Assembly (NCBI GenBank): GCA_032433595.1
Contig: JASWJB010000011.1
Location: forward strand, 186,001-250,000
Length of the DNA stretch: 64,000 nucleotides
Source of the DNA: Conoideocrella luteorostrata
Taxonomy: Eukaryota > Ascomycota > Sordariomycetes > Hypocreales > Clavicipitaceae
Direction of reading: 5' to 3'
The notes under the pieces are model-generated. The model saw nothing but the letters and a program-made list of their open reading frames with translations, had not been told where the DNA came from and did no database searches. Shown here piece by piece: positions 27,692 through 45,100 of the stretch (positions within the stretch are counted from its first letter, which is position 1; each line of letters opens with the position of its first letter). A program made the position numbers and the translations under genes.

Positions 27692-29920
27692 GCGAGCGGG
27701 TGTTGCGTTTCGTAGTGTTTCTGTTTTCCCTTTCCTCCGCTCAAGTTCTCGATGCGTTGGGCTATCGCGCGGTGTCACTGGATGTTTCATGATAATGGAA
27801 TTTGTTATTGATTTTCGTTGGGTTGTTTCAATCGGTGTTATGTATCATAGGAGAAACGGTGGCTCATCCGAGGGTAATCTGATCTGCCTTCGCGGCATTT
27901 ATCATTGTGCGCGTCGCGTGTTCCATGTCTTTTCGTGATTATGGTCTCTGCATACCTGTAGACCCGTAGCGGCTTGCAGCATGGTATATTCGTAGATCGG
28001 TATCGCGCTGGGGGGTGTGTATTGTGGGTACGCTGTTGCAGCACATGATCTTGCCCTTGTGGTCTTCATTATCGGCTTATCATCTCACCCCTGACGATAA
28101 TCGCTACGACCACTTCCTGAGGCTGCTAAGTCAATTAGATATTAATCCACGAGCTCTGGTTCGTGTTGTGGTGAGCCGGAAGTTTTCAGCCCCGACACGA
28201 AGTAGTGCTTCGTGTATGTCGCAGACAGTGATCAGCTGACAATTCTTTTTACCTTGTGTTCCGTAATGAACGTGGAATTATCTTGTTGTAGTACCGCTAC
28301 AGGGTGGGGTACTGGAAAGTTCACAAGCCAGTGAGTGACGCGCAATTAAAGACGGCCCTCGCAGCCATGCACGGTGATAGCTTGGATCAATAGCGGTCAA
28401 ATCCAGGCATTCCGTTTTATTTCTTCTTGCCCCCTTGGAGAAAAATCCGGTTTCGGAGCTGTTATTGGCAAGTTACATATCAGGCCTACTAACAACTTTG
28501 CTCTATATTTAATATTAGCTATCATCATCTTTGAATAAAACAGCTATACTGAACTATTTCGATGTTTTTTTTTGTCTCTAATTGATCTTTGTGATGTGAC
28601 AATATTGTATCACATATTCGTGGAGTGAGCATTGCGATAGGAACCATGGCTACTTAATACATTAATAGTCGAAGCACAAGAAAAGCTGGTATCCGTTGTG
28701 AGGGAGCTTCGCCATATAATCCGTACAAGTAGTATTTATGTTACGTTTTGGTCACCGTAGCTTTTTTGAATATATAAGGTGAATTGCTCCTCAGGGTAAC
28801 TTAAGTCAACAGCAACACAGCTTTTACGCTTTACCCAATCGCTACCCCCTCTCCTTCATGTTGGACCTTAGTTTTGGTAAGACGCCACGTGTGCTTGCTC
28901 CGATACAAGAAATAGAAGCTGCTTAACCGTTCTAATATTCCATGCCCGAACGCATATAAGCCTCGGTACTCTTTTGTCTCTGGTTTGTAGTCAACAAGCT
29001 AGTATCCATGTTTTTGGTCACGGAACTAGGGATGTCCGTTCTATAATGCGGCTAATCGAGGTCAATACCGCTGTGCCTGTCTTCTATAGATGAGGAGTCT
29101 CCCTGTTCCACCAATGTCCAAGACAGCCATGCGGTGATCTCGTTACATGGCGATGGCGATGGGGCTAGGGATCTAGAAGCTGCATTGCCGTGCTTGTCTT
29201 AAGCTAGAACTCACGCCGACCAAATTAGTGCTTAAAATAGGTGCCCAGACTTGATTGCTACTGCTAACGTGGGTTAGCGCAGAATCGGGCCCTGCCAACT
29301 TGCGGAAGATTCAGCCCAACGGACCACTTCCCCCCATTACCCGAAAAAAGAAAAAAAAAGGAAAAAAGTAACAACACACCAAGACAGTCGGCCTGGCCGA
29401 GACTCAGCACCTTTCTCGCCTGCATATGTTATGATGCCCGAAAAATGCGGATTGAGACTCGGGGAAGCAGTATGCAGATTCTTCCCCTCGGCTCTGGCTG
29501 GCCTGCACATGATACAGCGACAGCGTCGTATCGGTATTTGCCGCTTGGCATTTCTGTTATACGAAGTAGCAATTTTTCTTAGTCTACTCCGTAGACCCCA
29601 TTCACTTACTCCCTCCTTAGTCACACCAAACTGCACGAAGTACGGGAGCCGCCCTTTCCGTGGAGGAACCTTTGAAGCCATGACTTTGATCAGACAGGTA
29701 GAGGGACGAGCCGCGGCTGAGTTAGTTAGAATGGCAATGACTTTAGACACTAGCATATGCGAATTAATAACTATGTGTGTGTGTTGGTGGTGGCGGTGTC
29801 ACGAGAGCTACCGAAGCCTCCGAGTTGGCGACGACTTAGGAAGCCGTCAAAATTTGTCATTCCCGTTTGGTACTATGAAGCGCTCTCTCTTCCTTGGGCT
29901 ACTGATTACGAAGCATTTAT

Positions 29921-29962
29921 TCCGTACTGTGTACGGAGGAGTATGTACGGACTACAGAGTAC
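29921..29962. repeat. Cluster of degenerate TCCGTAC/GTACGGA half sites
   Basis: Within about 40 nt the sequence carries TTCCGTACTGTGTACGGAGG, then GTACGGACTACAGAGTAC. These are several overlapping or degenerate copies of the recurring intergenic palindrome in both orientations. Tandem decay or repeated insertion would both explain it. Confidence 0.6.
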
Positions 29963-30142
29963 ACTCACAGATAAACGTAACATGCTGTGGCAGAAGCCCG
30001 GAGACCGTGGCGGAAACTGCCAGAATCTGTGGCTGTGCAAGGCTTGGCATTGTGATAACCGAGAAGCGACGAGTGCAGCTTTGCGCTGAACATGGGCCAG
30101 AGATGTTTAAGGCTAAACAGACGTCACTCAACGGGCTCGCTG

Positions 30143-30154
30143 CTCCGTACGGAG
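30143..30154. repeat. Palindrome CTCCGTACGGAG
   Basis: The two half sites of the recurring motif are joined in the opposite order here (TCCGTA before TACGGA) and share the central GTAC. It lies in the upstream region of the C2H2 factor gene. Confidence 0.65.
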
Positions 30155-30652
30155 TAGTTTGTGCGGCATTCTGGTTTCTGTCCACAGCCGACCTAGCATG
30201 CAGACCACCACCCACCCTCCATGTGAAGCATGTAACGTCTTCTTGCGTGGTAAGCTTTAGATTATCTATCTTAAATGTGCAGAGAAGTCTTTCCAGCCAC
30301 ATATCTCCCCTCCGTCCCACATCTAACACTCATACAAGGAGGATAGCCAGATGTCGTGGGGAGCATCCTCAGACAAGTCGATGCCGCAAGGAGAGGACTA
30401 GCAACCTAAGGAAACAATGATGCTGGAGTCCGTGCTTAAATGGCTATGGTACAGCGCTGCGTTACCTCTTAATTTTTATCTGCAACGGTCTCTTACAGCC
30501 CTGTTTGGCAGACATAACGTAGTAGCAAGCCAAGAATGTTGCTATTCTACGGAGCAGCGTCTCCTTCATTCCCGAAGGCCGCCGGTCCAGTCTTGGGATG
30601 CCAGAAATGTCCAGGCCAAGAACCCTGTCACCTGAAAAGCTGGGTTCCATGG

Positions 30653-30668
30653 TACGGATTACTCCGTA
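30653..30668. repeat. Near-palindrome TACGGATTACTCCGTA
   Basis: Full-length 16-bp copy of the recurring intergenic motif with one mismatch from perfect symmetry, about 220 nt upstream of the C2H2 factor start. Confidence 0.75.
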
Positions 30669-30890
30669 CTGCGACACCTATGTATGTACCTAGGTACTTG
30701 ACGCCCCACCCACCCACCTCCAGGATCAAGTCGTACGTACCCTGGTCAATGACCCTCTGTGACGTTCCCGCGAAATCGGTTCTGCCGGGCAGAACCTGCC
30801 AGCTTATAAAGTCGCTGCCATTTCCAACTTTTGCCACCAGCGTCGATCCATATACATCATCGACCCTTTCCCCATAACCACAGTGGTATA

Positions 30891-32801
30891 ATGCTATCTT
30901 TGTCCAGTTCTAATAACGACTTTCTTTCACAGAAATACAATCAACTCTACCACTCTATGTGCGTCAATCATACACGTCTCTGCCAAGATAAAGAAGTTTT
31001 GAACAACACATTGTCGGCTTTCGATACCAACTCTCCAGAATTGTCTCGATCCTCTCAAACAAAGCTAGATCTTTCTCAAGATCTCAACGATTGTTCACCA
31101 GCTCTAATGCAGTCAGACACTTGGGGCGCTGTTGCCCATCTCACTCCTAAGGTCGGACGGTTCTCACATCAACGAGAGTCATCTCTCTCATCGCTCGGCT
31201 CGACTGGGCCAGCTTCGCCATTCAATCAGAACATCTCCAACCCGCATATAGTCATGACGGACCCAAATTTCGAAGGAGGCCCTGAGATGCATCCTCAAGA
31301 ATTTGCCAACAGCCAAATTAACACGTATTATCAACTTGCGAAATCCATGGGCTCTGCGCCGCAGGCGGGGTATCAGTGTATAAACAACACAGTGCCAGAC
31401 ATGGCATATCCTGTTCCTATCCCAGGGCCAGAGAAAAAGTATTTAGACAAAGGAATCTTACCAACTCCAGATTTCACTGGAACATATGCCGCCAGGTCCC
31501 ATCCAGCATCAGTGGCTAGCTCAGTACGGGGCGATTCTCCTGCGACACCTTCGATGGGAGAGATAGACCAAGGTCATCATCGGAGAAATGGTATGCATTT
31601 TACTTCCCACTTGCCACCCGCATCAGCTGACATAGGATCTGAACTCCCAGGCTATAATAATCACATTCCCAAACTCGACCGAACCATGACGGATGTGTAC
31701 GGAGATGAGCTCTATAACCCGAATTTTGCTATCACGTCCACGCCATCGCCACAGCCTCACTCTCATGCATCGTCGAAAGGAGATATATTCAGCCAGCGTA
31801 TTAATGCTGCGAATTGTCAGCATCTGAGTGCCACTCAATCACCTGTATCTACAGACTCTCGGGCTCGATCACCATTTCGGACAGATTCATCTTTCTCGAC
31901 GTCGCCAGCTCGTGGTTTGGCCGCGTCTCATCAGTTCACATCCACCGGGCATTGGAGGGAACAGGATCAGACCACCCAAAGGTCCCTTCCTCAATTAGAA
32001 GGTGCAGGGGAGCCTGAGACCCCCGAAACAATTTCACCAAAAGATGCTGTACTGGAATTCAATGAGTCAGAAACTGATGGGATGTTTCCTCTATTTCCTC
32101 AGGACTCATCGAATTTTGAAATCGGCTCTTTGTCCAAAGCCATTAACACACAAAGTCCAGATGATGTATTTCGTGGGCTCAATTCCGCCAATCTTCAGTC
32201 TCAGGACCAGCTTGGGTACCTGCCATCTCAACTACCAACTGGCATCTCAGTACCCCAGCAATATCCCTTTGTCGCTCAACCTTCCGCCAACCGCGATTCC
32301 CCTCCCAGGTTAAGCTCGTCTGGAGCTAGTTCACTTGTGGATGGAGTTAATACCCCAACTGATTGCGGAAGACCGATGAAAACGGGAGCCGACAGCGGGA
32401 CATACACTTGCACTTATCACGGGTGTGCACTCAGATTCGAAACGCCTACATTACTTCAAAAACACAAGCGCGAAGGCCACAGACAGACGCAAAGCTTGGG
32501 GACAACACGAGTTCAAGATATCGGCATGGCGTCAAGTATATCAAACTCGCAAGCGGGACCACACCGATGTGATCGCATTAACCCTAGCACCGGCAAGTCG
32601 TGCAACACTGTATTTTCGAGACCTTATGATCTTACGCGACATGAAGATACTATTCACAATGCGCGGAAGCAAAAAGTACGATGCAATCTTTGCACAGAAG
32701 AAAAGACATTCAGTCGAGCCGATGCATTGACAAGACACTATCGTGTCTGCCACCCCGACATGGATTTACAAGGCAGAACTCGCCGTCGCGGAGCGGCATG
32801 A
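30891..32801 (+). CDS. C2H2 zinc-finger transcription factor, Rpn4-like
   Basis: Single-exon gene of 636 residues from the ATG at 30891; an in-frame ATG at 30831 would add 20 residues. Residues 1-500 are Ser/Pro/Gln-rich and look disordered, as in activators. Three zinc fingers sit at the C-terminus: C-x4-C-x12-H-x4-H from Cys507 (CTYHGC), C-x10-C-x12-H-x4-H (CDRINPSTGKSC, then FSRPYDLTRH) and C-x2-C-x14-H-x4-H (CNLCTEEKTFSRADALTRH). A basic end, GRTRRRGAA, follows. The unusual long second finger followed by the RPYDLTRHEDTIHNARKQK linker resembles the DNA-binding region of Rpn4, the activator of proteasome genes. The Rpn4 link is from memory of that finger pattern and is not certain. The acidic stretch LEFNESETDGMFPLFPQ could be an activation region. 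Confidence 0.8.
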   Translation: MLSLSSSNNDFLSQKYNQLYHSMCVNHTRLCQDKEVLNNTLSAFDTNSPELSRSSQTKLDLSQDLNDCSPALMQSDTWGAVAHLTPKVGRFSHQRESSLSSLGSTGPASPFNQNISNPHIVMTDPNFEGGPEMHPQEFANSQINTYYQLAKSMGSAPQAGYQCINNTVPDMAYPVPIPGPEKKYLDKGILPTPDFTGTYAARSHPASVASSVRGDSPATPSMGEIDQGHHRRNGMHFTSHLPPASADIGSELPGYNNHIPKLDRTMTDVYGDELYNPNFAITSTPSPQPHSHASSKGDIFSQRINAANCQHLSATQSPVSTDSRARSPFRTDSSFSTSPARGLAASHQFTSTGHWREQDQTTQRSLPQLEGAGEPETPETISPKDAVLEFNESETDGMFPLFPQDSSNFEIGSLSKAINTQSPDDVFRGLNSANLQSQDQLGYLPSQLPTGISVPQQYPFVAQPSANRDSPPRLSSSGASSLVDGVNTPTDCGRPMKTGADSGTYTCTYHGCALRFETPTLLQKHKREGHRQTQSLGTTRVQDIGMASSISNSQAGPHRCDRINPSTGKSCNTVFSRPYDLTRHEDTIHNARKQKVRCNLCTEEKTFSRADALTRHYRVCHPDMDLQGRTRRRGAA

Positions 32802-33837
32802 TTAGCAGGCGGGCTTGCCCGGTAATGGTATGCCTGATTCGAACAAATGACGGATAGAATGGGTGATAACCAAACCTATTGGCAGTGAAACAGGTTGTTG
32901 GGACTCACATTCCTTTTTCCCGGCATAGCCCCTCATATCTTCAACATTGAGCCACGACGTGGCAGACACTAAACAATACCATGACGTGGATAAGGCCCGA
33001 TTTGGATCGTTGTGTGTGGAATCCAACAGATCGAACCACTACTCCGTGAAGTTGGCCAATCAACACGAGATTGTGGAGCATCAGGGTCTTGCGGATACTG
33101 CAGGGTCCTGCTCTTGCCGTTCTTACAGCGTCGTATTGACGTCATTGTGCTGTGTCCCCACCTCATCTGACATCACTTTTCGTTTGAGGTGTTAGGTGTA
33201 CAGGTGCGGACGATCTGTCACCGAAGCAAGTAGCGACTTTATGATGAGGCATGGTGCTTCAGGATAGATTGGTATAAACTGGAAGGCTAGATGTTGATCG
33301 ACGTTCGTCCTCAAAAACACTTTGCCGTTCCTGTCATGCATGGTATGCAAGGCTTGTCAGGGAAATTGACACTAAATTACGACCATGGCCTTCAAATTTA
33401 AGTTTGGCCTTCTACTCAATGTGTTGATGACTCATACCTCGCGTGGTCTTACTGTTGCCAAATAATCTGTATTATTTAAGCTCAACGTTCCTGTCACAGA
33501 GGGCGCTGATGCTGCGCATGTTGGTTGTAGTAGGTGGCGTGGTGCATTCAACCGCGAGAGCGTAATTGAACTGTGGGCTGTATTGCAGACTCCTGTATTG
33601 GAGTGATTGAATTTATGCATTGAGTACGAAAATACATGTATTACTAGTCTAGAAAACAATAATCTACTCAGATCCAGCAACTTCATGATTCTCGACTCTG
33701 CACAAGGGTGGTAGGAGTGAAAACAGGACGATGACGGCATAACGAATGAGCAACCTTCGTCCGCGGCCGCGTAGAACCGACCGCCTTGAGTTTCAACAGG
33801 ACTAGATCAGTCATAAACTCAATACAACTGTTTCCAG
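32802..33837. other. Convergent intergenic region between the C2H2 factor and AROM
   Basis: About 1 kb between two converging 3' ends. No reading frame with a recognisable product on either strand. It should contain the two 3' UTRs. Confidence 0.5.
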
Positions 33838-39131
<5,294 letters not shown>

Positions 39132-42100
39132 TCATATCACTATCAACTGAGAAGCAGTTAGGTCATGAAGAAGACGATCACTACTGTGCCCGGATCTCAC
39201 CTCGATCAGCTTTTCCGTAAGCTCGAAGCAGCACCCCTTCACATCCTCTACGGATGTTTGACTAGATGATCTCCACAGTCCGCTAAATCCTATTTCACTT
39301 AGTAGATTTGACAATGAATGCATGGAGCTCATTTCGTGAGAATATTTTTGGTCGGATGAAATGGTTCGGAGCAGTGCATGGGCCGCTTCTAGTGCTCCTG
39401 ACTCTTGACCATGAAGCAACACATTATCAAGAATGGACGGCAAGGTTCCACATCTGTACCTTTGTTAGATTGAAGAAGACTCATCTGATGCTAAGTCACT
39501 CACAGGCTTGTAAAGACAGTTGGCCGTAATTTAGCCAAATTATTTAGCCAATGAAGACTACGTGCTTGAGCGGCATCCTCAAGATAGCGAAAATCGACAA
39601 GCTCTATCGCTGATATGAGAAATAGATCTTTGTCTTCAATTCTCTCGATACTCCGCATACCCCGACAGGTTAAAATATCGGAAATGCTGCTGTGCCCAAG
39701 GTCTGACCACCACAAACGTTCAATGAAATCGTCCTCTTTCATTCCACGAGCTAGAAGAAGAGCTAAGTACGGGGAACCGTAGACAGCATGGTTTGCGTCA
39801 CTCGGAGCAGAATCTTCTGGACGGCCAGTCATCTCCAAGAATGTCAAGAGAGTGTGTATCGCGGTAGACCTAGTGACAGTGTCTGTGAGACCACGAACAA
39901 GAGAGGCACAGACGGCAAAGTGGAACGTGTCCTCCTCAAAATGAATACCGTATGCATCATCCAACGGTAGAGCAGCCTCGTCTAATTGCATTCGACATTG
40001 TATAAGCAGAGGAACAAGTGCATCGCCTCGTATGTTACTGATGGTACCAATGTTCGTTAAGATGGCCTCAAGGAACTGTGCCGCGCAGTTGAATAAATTC
40101 GGAGGTACAAGGCGCACCAGATACATCGCCAACCAGAACAGCTGAAGGCCGTATCTTGATGCGGACGGTAATTTCGCCGTCATCTTAGTTAGCGAAGTGA
40201 CAATAGAGACCAGCATTTCACTGTTTCCGTCCTCACCAAATTGGCTGACACTATTTCGAAGTGCCACTAGAACTTGGTACAATAGATCATCGTCCACCTC
40301 CTCCTTAGCTAAGTACCCTAAAACTGCGAATGCCCTGGGTTGAATTGCAGGGTTATTTTGGAAGGCAGTACTAGCAACAAGACTCATCCAGCGGGCACGC
40401 CAGGCATTTGCCACATCTACTGACGGCGCCGCGATCGAACAAACTTCGGATAACATAGCCGTTAAGTTCTCTGTTGCAACCAAAGCTGGGCCAGAGTCCA
40501 GCGACGTGGACACAGACGCACCATCCCTTACTAAGGATGATGGCGGTGTGAACATATCGCCTTTTGAATCGGCGAAGATTTCCAAAATTGACCGGAGGCG
40601 TAGTGCTTTTGCGTCTTCTAGATAAAATGTAGAGCAGATAGCATGGATCGAGTTGACGAGCAATTTGTAAACAATTAATCGAATCTCATGGGCCCCGGTG
40701 TTCGCGAGCAAGGTAACTAGATGAAAAACTTCGGGCAAGAACATCTGGGACTGAACTCGGCAGTCGAAAGACAAGGCCAAGCAAAGTTGGAGTAGGACGC
40801 AAACCTCCTCCCAGACCGAGTTATCCGGCAGCAGTCGGGTCGGACGTAATGATGATCGATTGAGTGCCTTGCGAAGTCGAGAAATAATCCTACCCCGCAA
40901 GGTAATAGTTCCAAGCCCGACCATGACTGATGAAAGTATCTCTAACGTCTCCGGTCGATTTTCGTAGCTGAGCGCTGCCCTAACTAGTTCATCGACAAAT
41001 ATTTCTAGTAAGAGCTCGTCCTGTGCAATAGATGGCCATATGTATTGTTCAAGGGCATACGTTAAGCTTTGGTCCAAGACTGCGACATCTATCAGTTTCC
41101 GGAAAAGAGATGTGACTTTGTCTCTGCCCTTATCGCCATCTCCCTCTCCAACCAGGACAGTCGTCCGAAGGCCAGAAAGCCAAGGTGCTACATATTCTAG
41201 GCTGAGTGGCTTTTGTTCTTCTGGGATGCTCTCCCAACTGACGAAAAACTCGGCTAGGAAATCCGATGTGAGCTGAGGCTCGGCTTGTGCAAGTTCTCGA
41301 CTGATATTGACAATGAATCGGGTTGGGTCGAGTGGAACCGCAAGGTCTAGCAGCATATTAGTAGGTGCGCCACGACATAGTGAGAGAGGCCCTTCGGGGA
41401 AGACGTCGTCTGCTGACTGACCTTTGCTGCAAACAAGCTTCCCCGCGGCCCCAAAGTCAAACGATCGACATAGGGCGCCGAGGAGATTATAAGATGCTAA
41501 TCGTAGAACATGATATGGACTGGACAAGTTGGTAAGACTTAAGTTTAGCATCGTGCCTGGGACATCTTGTGGCCGTACAAGTCGTTCGACTGGCTTTGGC
41601 ATCCGATTGTCTTTCCCTTGTTTTGTCCTCGCACCACGAATAGTTTGGACCACGTCTGCTCGTTTTGAGCTGGTAAAGAACATAACAATTTTGCCACCAT
41701 CCGCTCTTAGTCCAAAGCTAGAATCATCATCCGCTTGTGCTGTTGTGCTAGTAGCAGCTTCTTCTATATCGCTCAGACGAAATATATCATTAATGACGCT
41801 GCTCAGGCGAAAACCGGAAAGGACCTCTTGTTTCTTAACCGTAGTGATTTGTACAAACTGACTCCCGACTTTGATTACAACGTCGACCTTTCCCTTAGAC
41901 TTGGATAGTCTTGTAATGGATTGAAACATGAAGCGGGTCTCTGTAACAACACTGATGGTTTCTTTTGGGAGATGAAGCTGGCTGAGGTGGAAGTGTGCCT
42001 GGAGATCCTGTAAACTGCCAATTAAGTGATATTCAACATTGCTAGGATGAAAGATACTGGATTCTTCGCGCGTGGAATTGCGTAGCAGTCGCCGAAAACA

Positions 42101-45100
42101 TCGCCTGAGTTGTCAGTGAAGCGTTGAAAGCATATAACGACCAATATACATACCTGAACACACTATTCATATTGTAGATATATATCCGAGAGAAACTTCG
42201 AGCTAATTCAGATGGTGTTAAGAAATCCAGTTTTGAAAAGAAGTCATCGGATGGCTCGCTACGTCCGTTGTAGCAGGTTGCGTCAATGAACAGCCCAAAT
42301 GGCTCATGCCACAGCCGACTTGCTATCTGAAGTTGATATTTAGTAAAACTATGGATGATATTGAAACGGAGTAGAGTATTCGGTTAAGCTATGTGTTTAA
42401 AAGAAGTAGGCGCTGTGTTGTACTCACTTTCAGATAGCAATACAGTAATGTATCATAATCTATACTTTCGTTTTCGATGTGTCGCAGGATAACACAGACA
42501 ATTGAAAGACCATCCTAGTGTTTAATGAGCAGGGTGGTGTAGTGCATTTTTTGGTGACTGCTTACCTTGCTTTCCCCTCCATCATATACAGCACGAGATG
42601 TCAAGAAAGACTCTGCGCTTCGAAACGCATTATGAAGCATGAAATTTTGGAACCTCGAGTACAAGGGAGGCGTATTGCAGGATATGTGGGGTCGATTCCA
42701 AGATATTGCAAGAGGGGGGGGTCCAAGATTGTCGATGAGACTCCGAAGAGGTTCCAAAACAGGTGGTGTTCCACGAGATAGTTCTCCTGGGACTCGGAGA
42801 AACTCTCTTTTCCCTCGTGAGACAAGCGTCTGACGGAGGTGATCCCAGTGATCGTATAGGAATCTATGCAAAGATACGCACGACCCAAAGTCGAATGTAT
42901 CTACATTGGGGGTATCCCCTTGATGTGGGGGTATCTAATTTGCGTCAGATAGCGATATTAATGTCGTTGATGGGTGGCTTACAGATATTTTCCGCAGGAA
43001 TCCTGTCACTAGATGTATGTTCTGAACAAGAAAGGGATTCAGCGGGAACATGTATGGCTCTTTGGTCCCGAAAAGGACATTGTTGGCAAGGTTCTGAATG
43101 ATCTTGGCAATCAGTAACAACCCGCGTCGCATTTCTTTAGTTGGTGGGATTGAGACGAGGCCTTCTGCCTCGGGAGCCACAATTGCAGGGCAAAAAAATC
43201 GAAGAAACACGAATGCACCAACAGCAGTGTATTTGGCGTTCGGGAAGCGAGGGAGCACCGCGTCTGAAATCTAATGCGTACATCAGTATTGCAACCTTGT
43301 GACCGCTGCTCGCGGAAGAACTTACAATGCTGCAGATTTTTTGAAATGAACTCGGAACGTTGGGAGCTGAAGCACAGATGTCGTCCATAAACACTTTAGC
43401 AACTATTTGGAGTTGAGCGGCATTCTTCTGCAGCTCGTCTGGCGCGCTGACTCGGGCTGGGTCGAGTTCCAAATCCAAATCTTTCGACGTCAACATGAGT
43501 CTCTCCAAAACCTTTTGCAATGTGGACTTTAAGTACGGTGCTCCTTTCCACTTGGCATACACAGATAGCATCTTAGTAGCAACACATGTTCTACGAAGAA
43601 TCTCGGTCTCGTTTTCTGCTTGCAGTTAGTACTTACTCTACTCACCACTTGAACAATCAAGACCTTACCCGTCTGCTCTATTTCTTGGCGAATCAATGCT
43701 TCGAATAGGTCAAAAATAAGCCCGCGCTGTTCAAAAACTGTCAGAAGACAAATCGTCAGCTCGTCGACCTCTGAGGCAGGGCAAATCGCACCCATTGCCA
43801 CAGAGAGTGAGAGGTCGGTCGTGAGCAGCTTTAGGAAGTCTTGATGTTAGCAAAGTTGTGTCCTTGAGTAGTACTGGATAGTGTTTTTGGAAGGGAACAA
43901 ACATTCAGTAACTCCACATATTTGTCACTGACAGCCGAGTCCGTCAATGAGCTGAATTCCGTTCCTTGGGTAAGAATATTACAGAGAACACGGACAAACG
44001 CAGCACGTATCTCGACATTCTCATGATAACCAATATTCAGAGAGTGTTTCAAGCCTACATCAATGTTCGCACTAAGTAAATTAGATAGGATAGTGATGAC
44101 TAAATCCGCGTTAGAAGTGGTCTCGTCTCGGCCTGAGCCACCATAGGGAGAGTTCCTTCTGTTGATGTCCTGCGTCTCATAATTTAAGAGAGATAAGAAG
44201 CGGTTGAAATATGTGTGAAACATTTGTGATTTAAGCTCGCTCATCCCGGCATCCGTTTGACTATCAGCCGGTTGCAGGGGAAGGCGGAACGTGAGATCCG
44301 CAAGCGTTTTAAGACAAGCCTTGTCGAGGTCTTTTTGAACTCTTCGAATCTCATCCGGACGCGTGGTTGGATTTGTCGACTGGTCTTGCTTGAGAGTATG
44401 AGGTCGAGCTATCCAGCCGAAGATATGCTCAAGAAGTTGATTCCTGATCCGAACATCATCTCGCAAGTTAAGATGCTCTTTTCTCTTCATAACTGCTTCA
44501 CACAAATGACATATCTTGATCTTTACGCGCATGGATGTCCCACCATCTGGAGCTCCGTCTAGAAACTTTGCAAAGCTTAACGTTAGTACCCCAAGGTGAA
44601 CTGACGAAACGGAGCCAAGGTCGGAGTGGCTTTCTAATTTTTCTACCATCGTCTTCAGTAGAGAAGCAGCTTGTTCGGCAAATATGACCTCATTCTCTTG
44701 GTTGTTGTCTGACGAGGCAAGAACACCAGCTAAGAGAACTTCCAATTCCGACTCCAGCGCCTTGAAGAGTGCAATATAGAGTATTGGCGACACTTCAGTC
44801 GACAGCACTTCCCTAATAGCCTCACGGACTTTAATATTGTCGCAGCCGAGGAGCTGAATGGCGAGCTTTAGAAATCGAGTCAACAGTGGTTCTTCATGTT
44901 GTTCAGAAAACAATCGGTCAATCCACTGTAAGTCTGCGATTGCTTCATCCAACTTGTTGGCATGTTCATTGGTGCATATGCCACCCAAAGAGGCCAGAAA
45001 GCCAGACAAATTGCGCCATTCTGACAATATTCTGTCATCAACGCTATTTGCTGTGGCCGTGGAAACCTCCTTGGATAAATGCATCCATTTGTCGAAAGCA

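Larger units (their letters stand above)
27692..30890. other. 3.2-kb region without a recognisable gene between H4 and the C2H2 factor
   Basis: The longest empty stretch of the window. A plus-strand frame 29431-30420 (329 codons) is open but has no domain, low-complexity composition and several palindromic intergenic motifs inside it, so I do not call it a gene. Motif copies lie at 29585-29594, about 29921-29962, 30143-30154 and 30653-30668. The 3' part should hold the promoter and possibly a long 5' leader of the zinc-finger gene. Confidence 0.5.
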
